Source: Flavobacterium sp. SM15 (lineage in GTDB: Bacteria > Bacteroidota > Bacteroidia > Flavobacteriales > Flavobacteriaceae). From it: DNA of 64,000 bases. The notes under the pieces were generated by a model. That model searched no databases. It was not told the DNA's origin and was given only the letters and a program-made list of their open reading frames with translations. Positions 52,228 through 61,622 of the stretch are shown one piece after another. Every line of letters begins with the position of its first letter. Within the stretch, counting starts at the first letter, position 1. The stretch is taken from NCBI RefSeq assembly GCF_022012335.1, contig NZ_JAKLTO010000001.1:186001-250000 (forward strand), read 5' to 3'. A program made the translations under genes and the position numbers.

Positions 52228-52698
52228 ATGAAGTTAAATCACTTACAAATAGAAATTGACGGAATTGACAAACAGATTCTTCGCGACCTGATGGAAGACG
52301 CCAGAAAACCCATTTTACAAATCGCCAACAAAATTGGAATCTCGGGTGCTGCCATTCATCAGCGTTTGCGAAAGCTGGAGGTCGCCGGTGTGATTTCCGG
52401 ATCAAAATTTACAGTAAATACAAAAGTTTTAGGCTATAGCACCATGGCTTTTGTGGGAATTTATCTTGACAAAGCAGCGCGCAACCCAGAAGCCGTAAGA
52501 GAACTAAAAAAAATTCCTGAGGTTCTGGAATGCCATTACACCACCGGAAACTGGAGCATTTTAATAAAAATCATCTGCCGCGACAACGAGCATTTAATGC
52601 AACTGCTCAACAAAAAAATCCAAACCATTGACGGAGTTTCCCGAACTGAAACCTTCATTTCTCTGGAACAGCAGATCGATCGACAGATCCAACTATAG
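52228..52698 (+). CDS. Lrp/AsnC-family transcriptional regulator
   Basis: The 156-residue protein has an N-terminal helix-turn-helix (IDKQILRDLMEDARKPILQIANKIGISGAAIHQRLRKLE) and a C-terminal ligand-sensing RAM domain (FVGIYLDKAARNPEAV, VLECHYTTGNWSILIKI, DGVSRTETFISL). Lrp proteins respond to amino acids. The neighbouring saccharopine dehydrogenase makes lysine or a related amino acid a candidate effector. It is followed by repeat copy 5. Confidence 0.93.
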   Translation: MKLNHLQIEIDGIDKQILRDLMEDARKPILQIANKIGISGAAIHQRLRKLEVAGVISGSKFTVNTKVLGYSTMAFVGIYLDKAARNPEAVRELKKIPEVLECHYTTGNWSILIKIICRDNEHLMQLLNKKIQTIDGVSRTETFISLEQQIDRQIQL

Positions 52699-52756
52699 TT
52701 TACACTCGCAGTCACAGTTTTCAGAACGATTACAAAAAAAGAAAACAGTTTACCGT

Positions 52757-52835
52757 CTAGCCCCGACAGTAGCGGCACCTTGTAGAGTGAATGGCGGGAA
52801 AAGGGTATCAAGATAAATCCCAAACCATTCGCTTC
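52757..52835 (+). repeat. Dispersed intergenic repeat, copy 5
   Basis: This starts CTAGCCCCGACAGTAGCGGC and ends AATCCCAAACCATTCGCTTC, followed by an A run, matching copies at 545 and 5860. GTGAATGGCGGGAAAAGG is the middle block. It lies 58 bases after the Lrp stop, in the same orientation, so it may be in the 3' UTR of that gene. Confidence 0.7.
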
Positions 52836-52841
52836 AAAAAA

Positions 52842-52879
52842 AAAATCCGCTACCCCTATTAGGTAACGGATCTTTTTTA
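52842..52879. terminator. Bidirectional terminator between Lrp and the zinc peptidase
   Basis: ATCCG-TACC / GGTA-CGGAT stem with one mismatch, seven-base loop and A/T tracts at both ends, between convergent genes. Confidence 0.75.
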
Positions 52880-52895
52880 GAGTTTTAAATTAGAA

Positions 52896-53567
52896 TTAAC
52901 GGCGGTTGTTGTACACCATGATGTAATACAACAGCGTACCTATTGAACCAATAGCAGCCACCACATAAGTTCTTGCCGCCCATTTTAAGGCATCTTTCGC
53001 TCCATCGTGTTCCGCCTGATTCAGCATATGTTTGTTCTCCAACCAGGCTAAGGCGCGGTTACTTGCATCGTATTCTACCGGTAAGGTAATGATGGAAAAC
53101 AGTGTTGTAGCCGCAAAAATCACGATACCAATCAACAGCAATTGCGGGAATACTTTTATCATTAAGATTCCTGCCAGTAAAATCCATTGTACATAATTAG
53201 ACACCACGGAAACAACCGGAACCAATTTGGAACGCATCTCTAACCAGCTGTATGCCTGAGCATGTTGCACTGCGTGACCACATTCGTGTGCCGCAACAGC
53301 AGCTGCAGCTGCATTACGCTGGTTATAAACCGCTTCGCTTAAATTTACGGTTTTATCAGCCGGATTGTAATGGTCGGTTAAACGCCCAGGGGTGGAAATA
53401 ACGCGAACATCTTTAATCCCATGATCGGCAAGCATTTTTTCTGCGATTTCGGCACCACTCATTCCGTTTTGCAGTTGCAGTTTCGAATAATGATCAAACT
53501 TACTTTGAAGCCTGCTGCTCACCAGCCAGCTCGCCAACATGATGGCTCCCATTAAAATTAAATACAT
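52896..53567 (-). CDS. YugP-like zinc metallopeptidase, membrane bound
   Basis: The 223-residue protein has a short N-terminal helix (about 1-18), a zinc site HECGH at 94-98 (HExxH family form in YugP-type proteins) and three hydrophobic segments after residue 110. DHYNPADKTVNLSEAVY, upstream of the zinc site, is typical. It is probably an integral membrane protease. The substrate is unknown. It is monocistronic. Confidence 0.88.
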   Translation of the reverse strand: MYLILMGAIMLASWLVSSRLQSKFDHYSKLQLQNGMSGAEIAEKMLADHGIKDVRVISTPGRLTDHYNPADKTVNLSEAVYNQRNAAAAAVAAHECGHAVQHAQAYSWLEMRSKLVPVVSVVSNYVQWILLAGILMIKVFPQLLLIGIVIFAATTLFSIITLPVEYDASNRALAWLENKHMLNQAEHDGAKDALKWAARTYVVAAIGSIGTLLYYIMVYNNRR

Positions 53568-53703
53568 AATTTTTTTATTTTTAGTTTATTATTAAACATG
53601 ATTAATAGGTCAAATTTTGCGCCAATTTCAAAAAATGTCAATTTGACACCTTGGCACAACCTATTTCTTATTATACGTAGAAATTAAAATTTGTTACAAA
53701 AAG

Positions 53704-53734
53704 AAATCCCAAATTCTTGTTAGAATTTGGGATT
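53704..53734 (-). terminator. Terminator of leuS
   Basis: AATCCCAAATTCT / AGAATTTGGGATT is a perfect 13-base stem with a four- to five-base loop, 24 bases past the leuS stop; a T-rich stretch follows on the minus strand. Confidence 0.8.
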
Positions 53735-53757
53735 CATTATTCATTATATAATAAGGA

Positions 53758-56580
53758 CTACCCTACCAAGTTGATAATCTTGCCCGGAACGATAATCACT
53801 TTATTTGGCGTTCTTCCTTGTAATTGTTGCTGGGTACGTTCATCAGCCATAACAATTTCCTCGATTTGGGCAGCAGTTAAATCCAACGGCAATTTGATGG
53901 TGAAACGCATTTTCCCGTTGAAGGAAACCGGATATTCTTTTTCAGATTCTACTAAATGCTTTTCGTCGAATTTCGGGAAAGCTACTGTGGAAATCGAACC
54001 CTGATGTCCTAACGCGCTCCATAATTCCTCTGCAATATGAGGTGCATAAGGAGAAACCAAAATTGCCAAAGGCTCTAAAATCGCTTTATGATGACATTTT
54101 GCCTGCGCCAACTCGTTCACACAAATCATGAATTGCGAAACCGAAGTGTTGAACGAGAAATTCTCGATATCTTCCGTTACTTTTTTGATGGTTTTGTGAA
54201 GCGATTTATACATTTCTTTGCTTGGTTCTTCATCGGTTACGATTAGACCGTTATCATCAAAATACAAACGCCATAGTTTTTTAAGGAAACCTGAAACACC
54301 GGTAATTCCAGCAGTATTCCAAGGTTTAGCTTGCTCTAATGGTCCTAAGAACATTTCGTATAATCTCAATGTATCAGCACCGTATTGTTCGCAAATGTCG
54401 TCTGGGTTTACTACGTTGTATTTTGATTTGGACATTTTCTCTACTTCACGCCCTACGATGTATTTGCCGTTTTCTAAAACGAATTCTGCGTTTTTATAAT
54501 CGGAATACAACGGATGGTTTTTGAATGCTTCTATGTCTAATTCATTCGTCACATCATTGATTAAAGATAAATCTACGTGAATCGGATGTACATTTTTATC
54601 AGCAATTAATCCTTTTGAATACAAGGTTTTAGAATCTTCGGAACGATAAACAAACGCACTCATTCCTAAAATCATCCCTTGATTGATCAGTTTTTTGAAC
54701 GGCTCTTCTGTAGGAGCAAAACCTCTATCCTTCAAAAATTTATTCCAGAAACGGGAATACAACAAGTGGCCTGTTGCGTGCTCGCTACCACCAATGTATA
54801 AATCTACGTTTTCCCAGTATTTCAGCGCGGCTTCAGCAGCAAAATCACTGTCGTTGTGTGCATCCATATAACGCATCCAGTACCAAGAACTTCCTGCCCA
54901 CCCCGGCATAGTGTTCAGTTCTAATGGAAATACCGTTTGATTATCAATTTTATCGTTGGCAACTACCGCATTATTTACCGTATCCCAAGCCCAAACGGAA
55001 GCATTTCCTAATGGTGGCTGTCCGTCTTCGGTGGGTAAATATTTTTCCACTTCCGGTAAAACGATTGGCAAGTGTTCTTTGGCAATCATTTGTGGTAAGC
55101 CGTTTACGTAATACACCGGGAACGGTTCACCCCAATATCTTTGACGGGAGAAAACCGCATCGCGTAAACGGTAATTTACTTTAGCCGTTCCTGCTCCGAT
55201 TTTTTCTAATTCTTCTATTATCTTTTTAGTTGCATCCTTATAACTTAAACCGTTTAAGAATTCGGAATTGGCTAAAATTGTCGTGTTTTTATCCGCATGA
55301 GCTGCTTCAGAAATATCGACACCTCCCAAAATATTTACAATCGGTAAGTCGAAATGTTTGGCAAAGGCATAATCTCTTTCATCACCACAAGGAACAGCCA
55401 TTACAGCTCCTGTTCCGTAACCTGCCAATACATAATCCCCAATCCAAACCGGAATGGCTTCTTTAGTGAATGGATGCTCGGCATAAGCTCCGGTAAACAC
55501 TCCGGAAATGGTTTTCACATCGGCCATACGCTCGCGCTCGGAACGCTTTGCAGTAGCTTCCACATAAGCTTCAACTGCGGCTTTTTGTTCTGAAGTAGTG
55601 ATTTTGGACACCAACTCATGCTCTGGTGCCAAGGTCATGAACGTTACCCCAAAAATAGTATCAGGACGGGTTGTAAATACTTCGATTACATCCTCGTGAT
55701 TTTTCAAATTAAAAGTTACTGATGCTCCTACCGATTTTCCGATCCAGTTTCTTTGGGATTCTTTCAACGATTCCGTCCAGTCGATAGTTTCCAAACCTTG
55801 CAACAATCGCTCTGCATAGGCCGAAATACGCATCGACCATTGTGTCATTTTTTTACGAATTACCGGATGACCTCCACGCTCGGAAACGCCGTTCACGATT
55901 TCATCGTTTGCCAAAACAGTTCCTAAAGCCGGACACCAGTTTACTTCTGTTTCCGCCAAATAAGTCAAGCGGTATTTCAAAAGCATTAGTTGTTGTGCTT
56001 CCGGAGACCAAGAGTTCCATTCTTCAGCAGTAAATGCAGGCACATCTTCGTCACAAACGGCATTAATGCGGCTGTTTCCTTCTTGTTGAAAAACCTCAAT
56101 CAATTCACTGATCGGACAGGCTTTATCAGAATCCTTACAATAATACGACTCGAACAACTGAATAAAAATCCATTGGGTATGTTTATAATAATCCGGATTG
56201 GAAGTACGTACTTCACGACTCCAATCAAACGAAAAACCAATTTTATCCAACTGCTCGCGGTAACGCGCAATGTTCTCTTTAGTGGTTTTCTCCGGATGCT
56301 GACCGGTTTGAATCGCATATTGCTCGGCCGGTAACCCAAACGAATCATATCCTTGCGGGTGCAACACGTTGAATCCCTGATGCCTCTTGTAACGCGCAAC
56401 GATATCTGAAGCGATGTACCCCAGTGGGTGCCCTACATGCAAACCAGCTCCTGATGGATAAGGAAACATGTCCAAAACATAATATTTAGGTTTATCAGAA
56501 TCATTTTTTGCGGCAAAAGTTTGGTGTTCTGCCCAGTAGTGTTGCCATTTGGCTTCGATTTCGTTGTGGAAATACTTCAT
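53758..56580 (-). CDS. leuS: Leucyl-tRNA synthetase
   Basis: The 940-residue class Ia synthetase has the HIGH-type motif in [10 protein letters not shown] (about 47-56) and [10 protein letters not shown] in the C-terminal half. A long editing (CP1) domain with [12 protein letters not shown] and [17 protein letters not shown] removes mischarged amino acids. Residues near [19 protein letters not shown] belong to the catalytic core. Full length, nothing missing. Own promoter element and terminator; divergent from ftsX. Confidence 0.97.
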   Translation of the reverse strand: MKYFHNEIEAKWQHYWAEHQTFAAKNDSDKPKYYVLDMFPYPSGAGLHVGHPLGYIASDIVARYKRHQGFNVLHPQGYDSFGLPAEQYAIQTGQHPEKTTKENIARYREQLDKIGFSFDWSREVRTSNPDYYKHTQWIFIQLFESYYCKDSDKACPISELIEVFQQEGNSRINAVCDEDVPAFTAEEWNSWSPEAQQLMLLKYRLTYLAETEVNWCPALGTVLANDEIVNGVSERGGHPVIRKKMTQWSMRISAYAERLLQGLETIDWTESLKESQRNWIGKSVGASVTFNLKNHEDVIEVFTTRPDTIFGVTFMTLAPEHELVSKITTSEQKAAVEAYVEATAKRSERERMADVKTISGVFTGAYAEHPFTKEAIPVWIGDYVLAGYGTGAVMAVPCGDERDYAFAKHFDLPIVNILGGVDISEAAHADKNTTILANSEFLNGLSYKDATKKIIEELEKIGAGTAKVNYRLRDAVFSRQRYWGEPFPVYYVNGLPQMIAKEHLPIVLPEVEKYLPTEDGQPPLGNASVWAWDTVNNAVVANDKIDNQTVFPLELNTMPGWAGSSWYWMRYMDAHNDSDFAAEAALKYWENVDLYIGGSEHATGHLLYSRFWNKFLKDRGFAPTEEPFKKLINQGMILGMSAFVYRSEDSKTLYSKGLIADKNVHPIHVDLSLINDVTNELDIEAFKNHPLYSDYKNAEFVLENGKYIVGREVEKMSKSKYNVVNPDDICEQYGADTLRLYEMFLGPLEQAKPWNTAGITGVSGFLKKLWRLYFDDNGLIVTDEEPSKEMYKSLHKTIKKVTEDIENFSFNTSVSQFMICVNELAQAKCHHKAILEPLAILVSPYAPHIAEELWSALGHQGSISTVAFPKFDEKHLVESEKEYPVSFNGKMRFTIKLPLDLTAAQIEEIVMADERTQQQLQGRTPNKVIIVPGKIINLVG

Positions 56581-56636
56581 TTCTTTTATAAGGTTCTAAG
56601 CCTCTATGAGACTAAGGTTATATATTTTCAAGGGTG

Positions 56637-56644
56637 CAAATTTA
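56637..56644 (-). promoter_or_regulatory. -7 box of leuS
   Basis: TAAATTTG on the minus strand followed by CACCC, as in the rpsP promoter. It lies 56 bases before the ATG. No clear -33 TTG. Confidence 0.5.
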
Positions 56645-56734
56645 CATTATATTATAAGAAAGTTAAAACTTTGACCGTTATAAAGGTGAAAAACGATTTT
56701 CTTTATTATTTTTACGGCTTAATTCAGATTGTTT

Positions 56735-57610
56735 ATGGGATCATCATTCGAAAAGTTTCAAAAAAGACGCCTTATTTCTTCTTATTTTTCTGTGGTTTTG
56801 AGTATTTTTTTGGTACTGTTCCTTCTGGGGGCATTGGGTTTCTTTTTAATCCATTCTGAAAAAATATCAAACAGCTTCAAGGAAGACATTCCAATGTCAG
56901 TCTATTTTAAAGACGAAGCGAACGACACCATTTTACAAGCTTTCGATGCCAAACTAAAAGGCTCCAAATACGTAAAAGATTATGTTTTCGTATCCAAAGA
57001 CGATGCCGCAAAGAATAACAAAGACATTGTGGGGGAGGATTTTCTTGAGTTTTTAGGAATGAACCCGCTTCCGAATTCCTTCGACATTCACTTAAAAGGA
57101 GAATATGTAGAAGCCGCTAAAATAAAGCAGATTGAAAGCGACATCAAAACCAACGAGATGGTTTCTGAGGTGATTTACGATAAAAAACTGGTAGAATTAG
57201 CCAACGAAAACATCAAAAAAATCAGTTTCTGGATTTTGATCATCAGCAGTGTTTTTGGCTTGATTTCTATGCTGTTAATTAACAGCTCTTTGCGCTTATC
57301 GGTTTACTCCAATCGTTTTATCATTAAGACCATGCAAATGGTAGGTGCAACAAAATCGTTCATTCGTAAACCATTCATCTGGAGAAGCATTCGTCTGGGA
57401 TTAATCGGCTCCGGACTTGCCGTAATCGCCCTTATTGCACTAACTTTTTATGTAGACGGATTGTTCCCAAGCCTTGGAATAGGAAAGGATTATGTTTCCA
57501 TGGCAATAATTTCTCTTGGCATTTTAGTAGTGGGAATCATCATCACCTGGATCAGTACGTTCTTTGCTACCCAGCGTTTTTTAAATTTAAGAACAGACGA
57601 TTTATATTAA
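56735..57610 (+). CDS. ftsX: Cell division protein FtsX-like permease
   Basis: From ATG at 56735 (a TTG two codons earlier is weaker) the protein has 291 residues. One helix (about 20-44) leads to a periplasmic domain (45-165), followed by three helices, the FtsX layout. FIIKTMQMVGATKSFIRKPF is the conserved cytoplasmic loop that contacts FtsE. The ATPase FtsE is not in this window. It heads the ftsX-DUF3098-uppP-truB operon, an order seen in many Bacteroidota. Confidence 0.92.
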   Translation: MGSSFEKFQKRRLISSYFSVVLSIFLVLFLLGALGFFLIHSEKISNSFKEDIPMSVYFKDEANDTILQAFDAKLKGSKYVKDYVFVSKDDAAKNNKDIVGEDFLEFLGMNPLPNSFDIHLKGEYVEAAKIKQIESDIKTNEMVSEVIYDKKLVELANENIKKISFWILIISSVFGLISMLLINSSLRLSVYSNRFIIKTMQMVGATKSFIRKPFIWRSIRLGLIGSGLAVIALIALTFYVDGLFPSLGIGKDYVSMAIISLGILVVGIIITWISTFFATQRFLNLRTDDLY

Positions 57611-57634
57611 TTCTAGACCTTAAAAGTCGATACC

Positions 57635-57871
57635 ATGGAAAACAAACAAAAACCAGACTTTCTTTTTGAAGGCATCAACTATAAAATTCTTTTAATCGGA
57701 TTGGCTGTAATTGGCTTAGGATTCCTTCTGATGTCTGGCGGAGGAAGTGATGACCCGAAAGTGTTCAGTGATGCCATTTTCAATTTCCGCAGAATCCGAT
57801 TGGCTCCAACGGTAGTTTTAATCGGCTTCGGAATCACCATTTACTCAATTTTCAAAAAAAACAACAACTAA
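57635..57871 (+). CDS. DUF3098 small membrane protein
   Basis: The 78-residue protein has two helices (about 19-34 and 57-73) around GGGSDDPKVFSDAIFNFRRIRLAP, the DUF3098 signature. The family is found only in Bacteroidota, nearly always between ftsX and uppP, which suggests a role in the cell envelope. No activity is known. Confidence 0.92.
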   Translation: MENKQKPDFLFEGINYKILLIGLAVIGLGFLLMSGGGSDDPKVFSDAIFNFRRIRLAPTVVLIGFGITIYSIFKKNNN

Positions 57872-57921
57872 GACTGAATCAGGTTTTAATAAAAATCTCA
57901 GAAGTCTAACAATCAAAAAGG

Positions 57922-58731
57922 ATGAATTTTTTTCAAGCCCTAATCATTGCTATTATCGAAGGATTAACCGAATACCTACCGGTTTCCTCCACAGGACACA
58001 TGGTTTTTGCCAGTTCTTATTTCGGAATTCAGGAAGACGATTTCGTAAAACTGTTTCAGGTTTCCATTCAGTTCGGAGCAATCCTGGCCGTCGTGGTTTT
58101 ATATTGGAAGAAGTTTTTCGACTTTACCAAACTGAGTTTCTTCATCAAATTAGCCTGCGCCGTTGTTCCCGCTTTGGTTCTGGGAAAACTGTTCGATGAT
58201 AAAATCGAAACAGTCTTAGGAAATCCGATTCCTATTGCAATTGTGCTTATCGTAGGAGGTGTAATCTTGCTTTTCATAGACAACTATTTCAAAAACCCAA
58301 CCATCGTTCACGAAGAAGAAATTACCATCAAAAAAGCGGTAACCATTGGTTTTTGGCAATGCTTGGCAATGATGCCGGGAACGAGCCGTTCGGCAGCTTC
58401 CATCATTGGCGGAATGCAACAAGGTTTGACCCGTCATGCTGCAGCGGAATTTTCTTTTTTCTTGGCGGTTCCAACCATGTTGGCAGTGACCTGTTATTCG
58501 GTATTCATCAAAACCTATGAACATTCCCAAATGAAAGGGTACGAACTGATTTTACAATCGTCCGACACCATAAAAATGTTTCTCATCGGAAACGTTGTAG
58601 CCTTTATCGTTGCGGTTTTAGCGATTAAATTCTTTATCGGAATCATCAAACAGTACGGCTTCAAACCTTGGGGATGGTATCGAATTGTTGTGGGTGTTGG
58701 ACTTTTAATTTACTTCTCTTACCTAAAATAA
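57922..58731 (+). CDS. uppP: Undecaprenyl-diphosphatase
   Basis: The 269-residue polytopic enzyme recycles undecaprenyl phosphate for peptidoglycan synthesis and can give bacitracin tolerance. Active-site motifs are EGLTEYLPVSSTGHM (13-27) and MMPGTSRSAASIIGG (about 151-165). About eight helices. The stop codon TAA shares its last A with the truB ATG, so translation is coupled. Confidence 0.97.
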   Translation: MNFFQALIIAIIEGLTEYLPVSSTGHMVFASSYFGIQEDDFVKLFQVSIQFGAILAVVVLYWKKFFDFTKLSFFIKLACAVVPALVLGKLFDDKIETVLGNPIPIAIVLIVGGVILLFIDNYFKNPTIVHEEEITIKKAVTIGFWQCLAMMPGTSRSAASIIGGMQQGLTRHAAAEFSFFLAVPTMLAVTCYSVFIKTYEHSQMKGYELILQSSDTIKMFLIGNVVAFIVAVLAIKFFIGIIKQYGFKPWGWYRIVVGVGLLIYFSYLK

Positions 58732-59429
58732 TGATCGCAAAAACAGCCGAAGAATTTCAGGAAGGACAAATTTTACTATTGGACAAACCTTTAACCTGGT
58801 CGTCGTTTCAGGCGGTAAACAAGGTAAAATGGACACTAATCAAAAACCTGCATCTTCCCAAAAAATTCAAAATCGGCCACGCGGGTACTTTAGATCCTTT
58901 GGCCTCGGGCTTGCTCATTGTATGCACCGGGAAGTTTACCAAAAGAATCCCGGAATTAATGGGAATGAAAAAAGAATACACCGGTACATTTCATATTGGC
59001 GCCACAACTGCTTCTTATGATTTGGAAAAACCGATCGACAAAACTTTTCCAACCGATCACATCACACCTGAATTGATCGAAAAAGCCCGTTTAAGTTTTA
59101 TCGGTGAAATCGATCAGAAACCTCCGGTTTTCTCTGCCATCAAAAAAGACGGAAAACGACTTTACGAACACGCCCGTGCCGGTGAAGAAGTAGAAATAAA
59201 ATCCCGAAAAGTAGAAATTCTGGAGCTTGAACTCACACGAATCGCCTTACCGGAAATCGATTTTAGGGTGGTGTGCAGCAAAGGAACTTACATTCGCTCG
59301 CTTGCCTATGATTTTGGATTGGCCCTAAATTCCGGGGCGCATTTAACCGCCTTACGAAGAACAAAAATTGGGGAATTTTCTGTAGACAAATCATTAATAA
59401 TCACTAACTTTGAGGATAACTTTAAATAG
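58731..59429 (+). CDS. truB: tRNA pseudouridine(55) synthase
   Basis: The 232-residue enzyme isomerises U55 in the T loop of tRNAs. Catalytic Asp55 is in GHAGTLDPLASGLL, and KEYTGTFHIGATTASYDLEK and KGTYIRSLAYDFG are conserved. Start at 58731 is fixed by the overlap with uppP. It lacks the C-terminal PUA domain found in longer TruB proteins. Confidence 0.96.
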   Translation: MIAKTAEEFQEGQILLLDKPLTWSSFQAVNKVKWTLIKNLHLPKKFKIGHAGTLDPLASGLLIVCTGKFTKRIPELMGMKKEYTGTFHIGATTASYDLEKPIDKTFPTDHITPELIEKARLSFIGEIDQKPPVFSAIKKDGKRLYEHARAGEEVEIKSRKVEILELELTRIALPEIDFRVVCSKGTYIRSLAYDFGLALNSGAHLTALRRTKIGEFSVDKSLIITNFEDNFK

Positions 59430-59437
59430 TTCTCCTT

Positions 59438-60025
59438 ATGAGAAAAATAAAGCTCCCTTTTATTTTTTTCGTTTTGATTTTTGCTTTCACAGGTTTTGCG
59501 CAAAGTAAGGGAGATTCTTTGCAGGTGTTCAACCCACTCAATCAATGGATCAATTCCAATTACCGACAAATAGATTTTGCAATTCCGCTGGTTTACGATC
59601 CGGATTCTTCTGAAGATTCCAATTTGGGTTCACTCTTACCCGCCGGTGCAAACCTCAACATTGGTTTTGGTTATCAATACAAGAAGCTTGTTGGACTTGG
59701 TATTCACACAGGGATTAATGCACATTGGAATGAACAACTCGTTTCTTTACCAGTTTATGGTAATTTTCGATTCAGTCCTAAAATTCAAGAGCATTCCGCA
59801 CTGGTTTTCCAAGTAGGTTATGGAGAGGCTTTTGCACTGGGGCGCGGCGATCTGAATGGGGATTACAAAAAAATCAGCCTTGGCTATGCCAACACTAAAG
59901 ATGCTTTATTCGGATCCATTAACATTGAATTTAATGAACTTGATTTTCCTATACACGATCGAGAGCGTTTGCGAAGTTTTGCCTTAGGAGTAACAATCGT
60001 CCTTTTCAGACCTTCAAAACAATAA
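59438..60025 (+). CDS. Exported barrel-like protein, unknown
   Basis: The 195-residue protein has a signal peptide (MRKIKLPFIFFVLIFAFTGF, cleaved after FAQ). The rest is rich in alternating polar and hydrophobic strands with Gly and aromatic residues (GANLNIGFGYQYKKLVGLGI, ALVFQVGYGEAFALG) and ends GVTIVLFRPSKQ, as in small outer-membrane barrels. It follows truB by eight bases and may be the last gene of that operon. I do not recognise a family. Confidence 0.7.
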   Translation: MRKIKLPFIFFVLIFAFTGFAQSKGDSLQVFNPLNQWINSNYRQIDFAIPLVYDPDSSEDSNLGSLLPAGANLNIGFGYQYKKLVGLGIHTGINAHWNEQLVSLPVYGNFRFSPKIQEHSALVFQVGYGEAFALGRGDLNGDYKKISLGYANTKDALFGSINIEFNELDFPIHDRERLRSFALGVTIVLFRPSKQ

Positions 60026-60613
60026 CATCACTTTCATGATTTCTTCCATTGTGGAGAGTCCTTTATCATTCAGGTACCATTTTTGCAATTCGGTTTTCGC
60101 TTCTTCGTTAACCACCCCATATTTGGCCTTGTATTCTTTTATAAGTCGTGCAGCAGCTTCCGGTCTTGGTCCCCAGGCACCTAAAACTTGGTGAGTTTCG
60201 ACATCAAGAATAATAAGTTTCGGAATTGCGCGTGCTCCGTTAGTTAAAAACTCCTGCATTAACCCTTCGTTCTCATCTCTGAAAACAATTTTAAAATCGA
60301 TTTTTGGGCTAAAAACACTCATCTTTTGCATGATTGGCAGCAGCTGCGCCGCATCACCGCACCAGCCTTCTGCCAAAACCAGCCAAAGGTATTCTTTATC
60401 TAAATTTCCCAGTTGTTTTTGGATGGACTCCGGTACCGAAATCGTTTTGTCCAATCGGTTCATACGCACTTCGTTCAGTTGACTATAATGCAGTAAATCT
60501 TCCGACTGCTCATTACCTGAAGACTTGCCGTCTGCTAATAAATCGGAAACTTTTTTTCGGTATTCCAAATAACTGTAACTGTTTTGAAGGCTGCTTTCGA
60601 TTAGATTTTTCAT
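60014..60613 (-). CDS. Thioredoxin-fold protein with a single active-site Cys
   Basis: The 199-residue protein has a thioredoxin fold from about residue 70, with the site EGWCGDAAQ, so the second Cys of CxxC is replaced by Ala. ARAIPKLIILD is the cis-Pro loop. This group is annotated as thioredoxin family proteins in Bacteroidota and cannot act as a normal dithiol reductase; monothiol or structural roles are possible. Its end overlaps the convergent gene at 59438 by 12 bases. Confidence 0.85.
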   Translation of the reverse strand: MKNLIESSLQNSYSYLEYRKKVSDLLADGKSSGNEQSEDLLHYSQLNEVRMNRLDKTISVPESIQKQLGNLDKEYLWLVLAEGWCGDAAQLLPIMQKMSVFSPKIDFKIVFRDENEGLMQEFLTNGARAIPKLIILDVETHQVLGAWGPRPEAAARLIKEYKAKYGVVNEEAKTELQKWYLNDKGLSTMEEIMKVMLLF

Positions 60614-60721
60614 AGTGCTGAACGTTAGATACTACAAAGGTACTTCAAAAAAGGAAATTGCAGTGTAACAAAAATTACATTTTAACCAGCAAAAAGTGTA
60701 CTTTTAGGGCAAAGATTAACA

Positions 60722-61501
60722 ATGGATTTAACAACCAAATCTATAGGACTGATTCTTTCCGGCGGAGGCACCAAAGGATTGGCACATGCGGGAGCCATCA
60801 AATTTCTGGAGGAGCAAAACATCCGTCCGACCCATATTGCAGGGACCAGTGCCGGATCAATTGTTGGCGCGCTTTATGCGGGAGGAAAATCACCAGAGGA
60901 AATCCTGGAATTTTTCAAGTCTATTTATTTTTTTAACTGGAAACATTTTACTTTTAAAAAAGCGGGTTTTATTGATTCTGATGCTTTTAAGTTTTATTTC
61001 AATGCTATTTTTGGCGATACCCGAATTGGTGATTTGAAAATTCATACGCACATTACTGCCACCGACTTAGTTAAAGGAAAGCTGAAAATTTTCGGAGCGG
61101 AAACCAAGGTAATTGATGCAGTACTGGCCTCTTCCTCATTTCCCGGAGTGTTATCTCCTTATGAGATTAATGGAAACCTCTACAGCGACGGTGGGATTCT
61201 GAATCACTTTCCTACCGATATTTTACAAGGACGATGCGAAACCTTAATAGGCGTTTATGTAAGTCCCATCCAAAAAATTGAAGCTAAAGACTTATCATCA
61301 ATTAAAGCCGTAACCACCAGAGCTTTTGATTTGCTTTCCGCTAATTCGAACACCCATAAATTCAACATCTGTGATTGGGTAATCGAACCGGAAGAACTGG
61401 CAGCCTTCAGTACTTTCGAAACCAGCAAAGTCAAAATGGATGCGATTTATAAAATTGGTTATGAAGCCGCAAAAAAATCGTATCAGGAACTCCCTGGATA
61501 A
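60722..61501 (+). CDS. Patatin-like phospholipase
   Basis: The 259-residue protein has the glycine loop LSGGGTKGLAHAG (12-24), nucleophile Ser43 in GTSAGS and catalytic Asp156 in SDGGILNHFP, the full patatin dyad. It is cytoplasmic (no signal) and of the RssA type. It would hydrolyse acyl esters of lipids. It is monocistronic, ahead of pyrH. Confidence 0.93.
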   Translation: MDLTTKSIGLILSGGGTKGLAHAGAIKFLEEQNIRPTHIAGTSAGSIVGALYAGGKSPEEILEFFKSIYFFNWKHFTFKKAGFIDSDAFKFYFNAIFGDTRIGDLKIHTHITATDLVKGKLKIFGAETKVIDAVLASSSFPGVLSPYEINGNLYSDGGILNHFPTDILQGRCETLIGVYVSPIQKIEAKDLSSIKAVTTRAFDLLSANSNTHKFNICDWVIEPEELAAFSTFETSKVKMDAIYKIGYEAAKKSYQELPG

Positions 61502-61538
61502 TTTTACATTAAGCTATTTCAAAAAAACAGATTATAAC

Positions 61539-61546
61539 TATATTTG
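61539..61546 (+). promoter_or_regulatory. -7 box of pyrH-frr
   Basis: TATATTTG followed by CAC, 76 bases before the pyrH ATG. No -33 TTG. The leader holds a hairpin (61576-61590, GGAAC CGG GTTCC). Confidence 0.5.
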
Positions 61547-61622
61547 CACATTAAATCGAATAGCTCAATGAAACGAGGAACCGGGTTCCTTTTGACCATT
61601 GAAAAACAATAACATCCAACAA

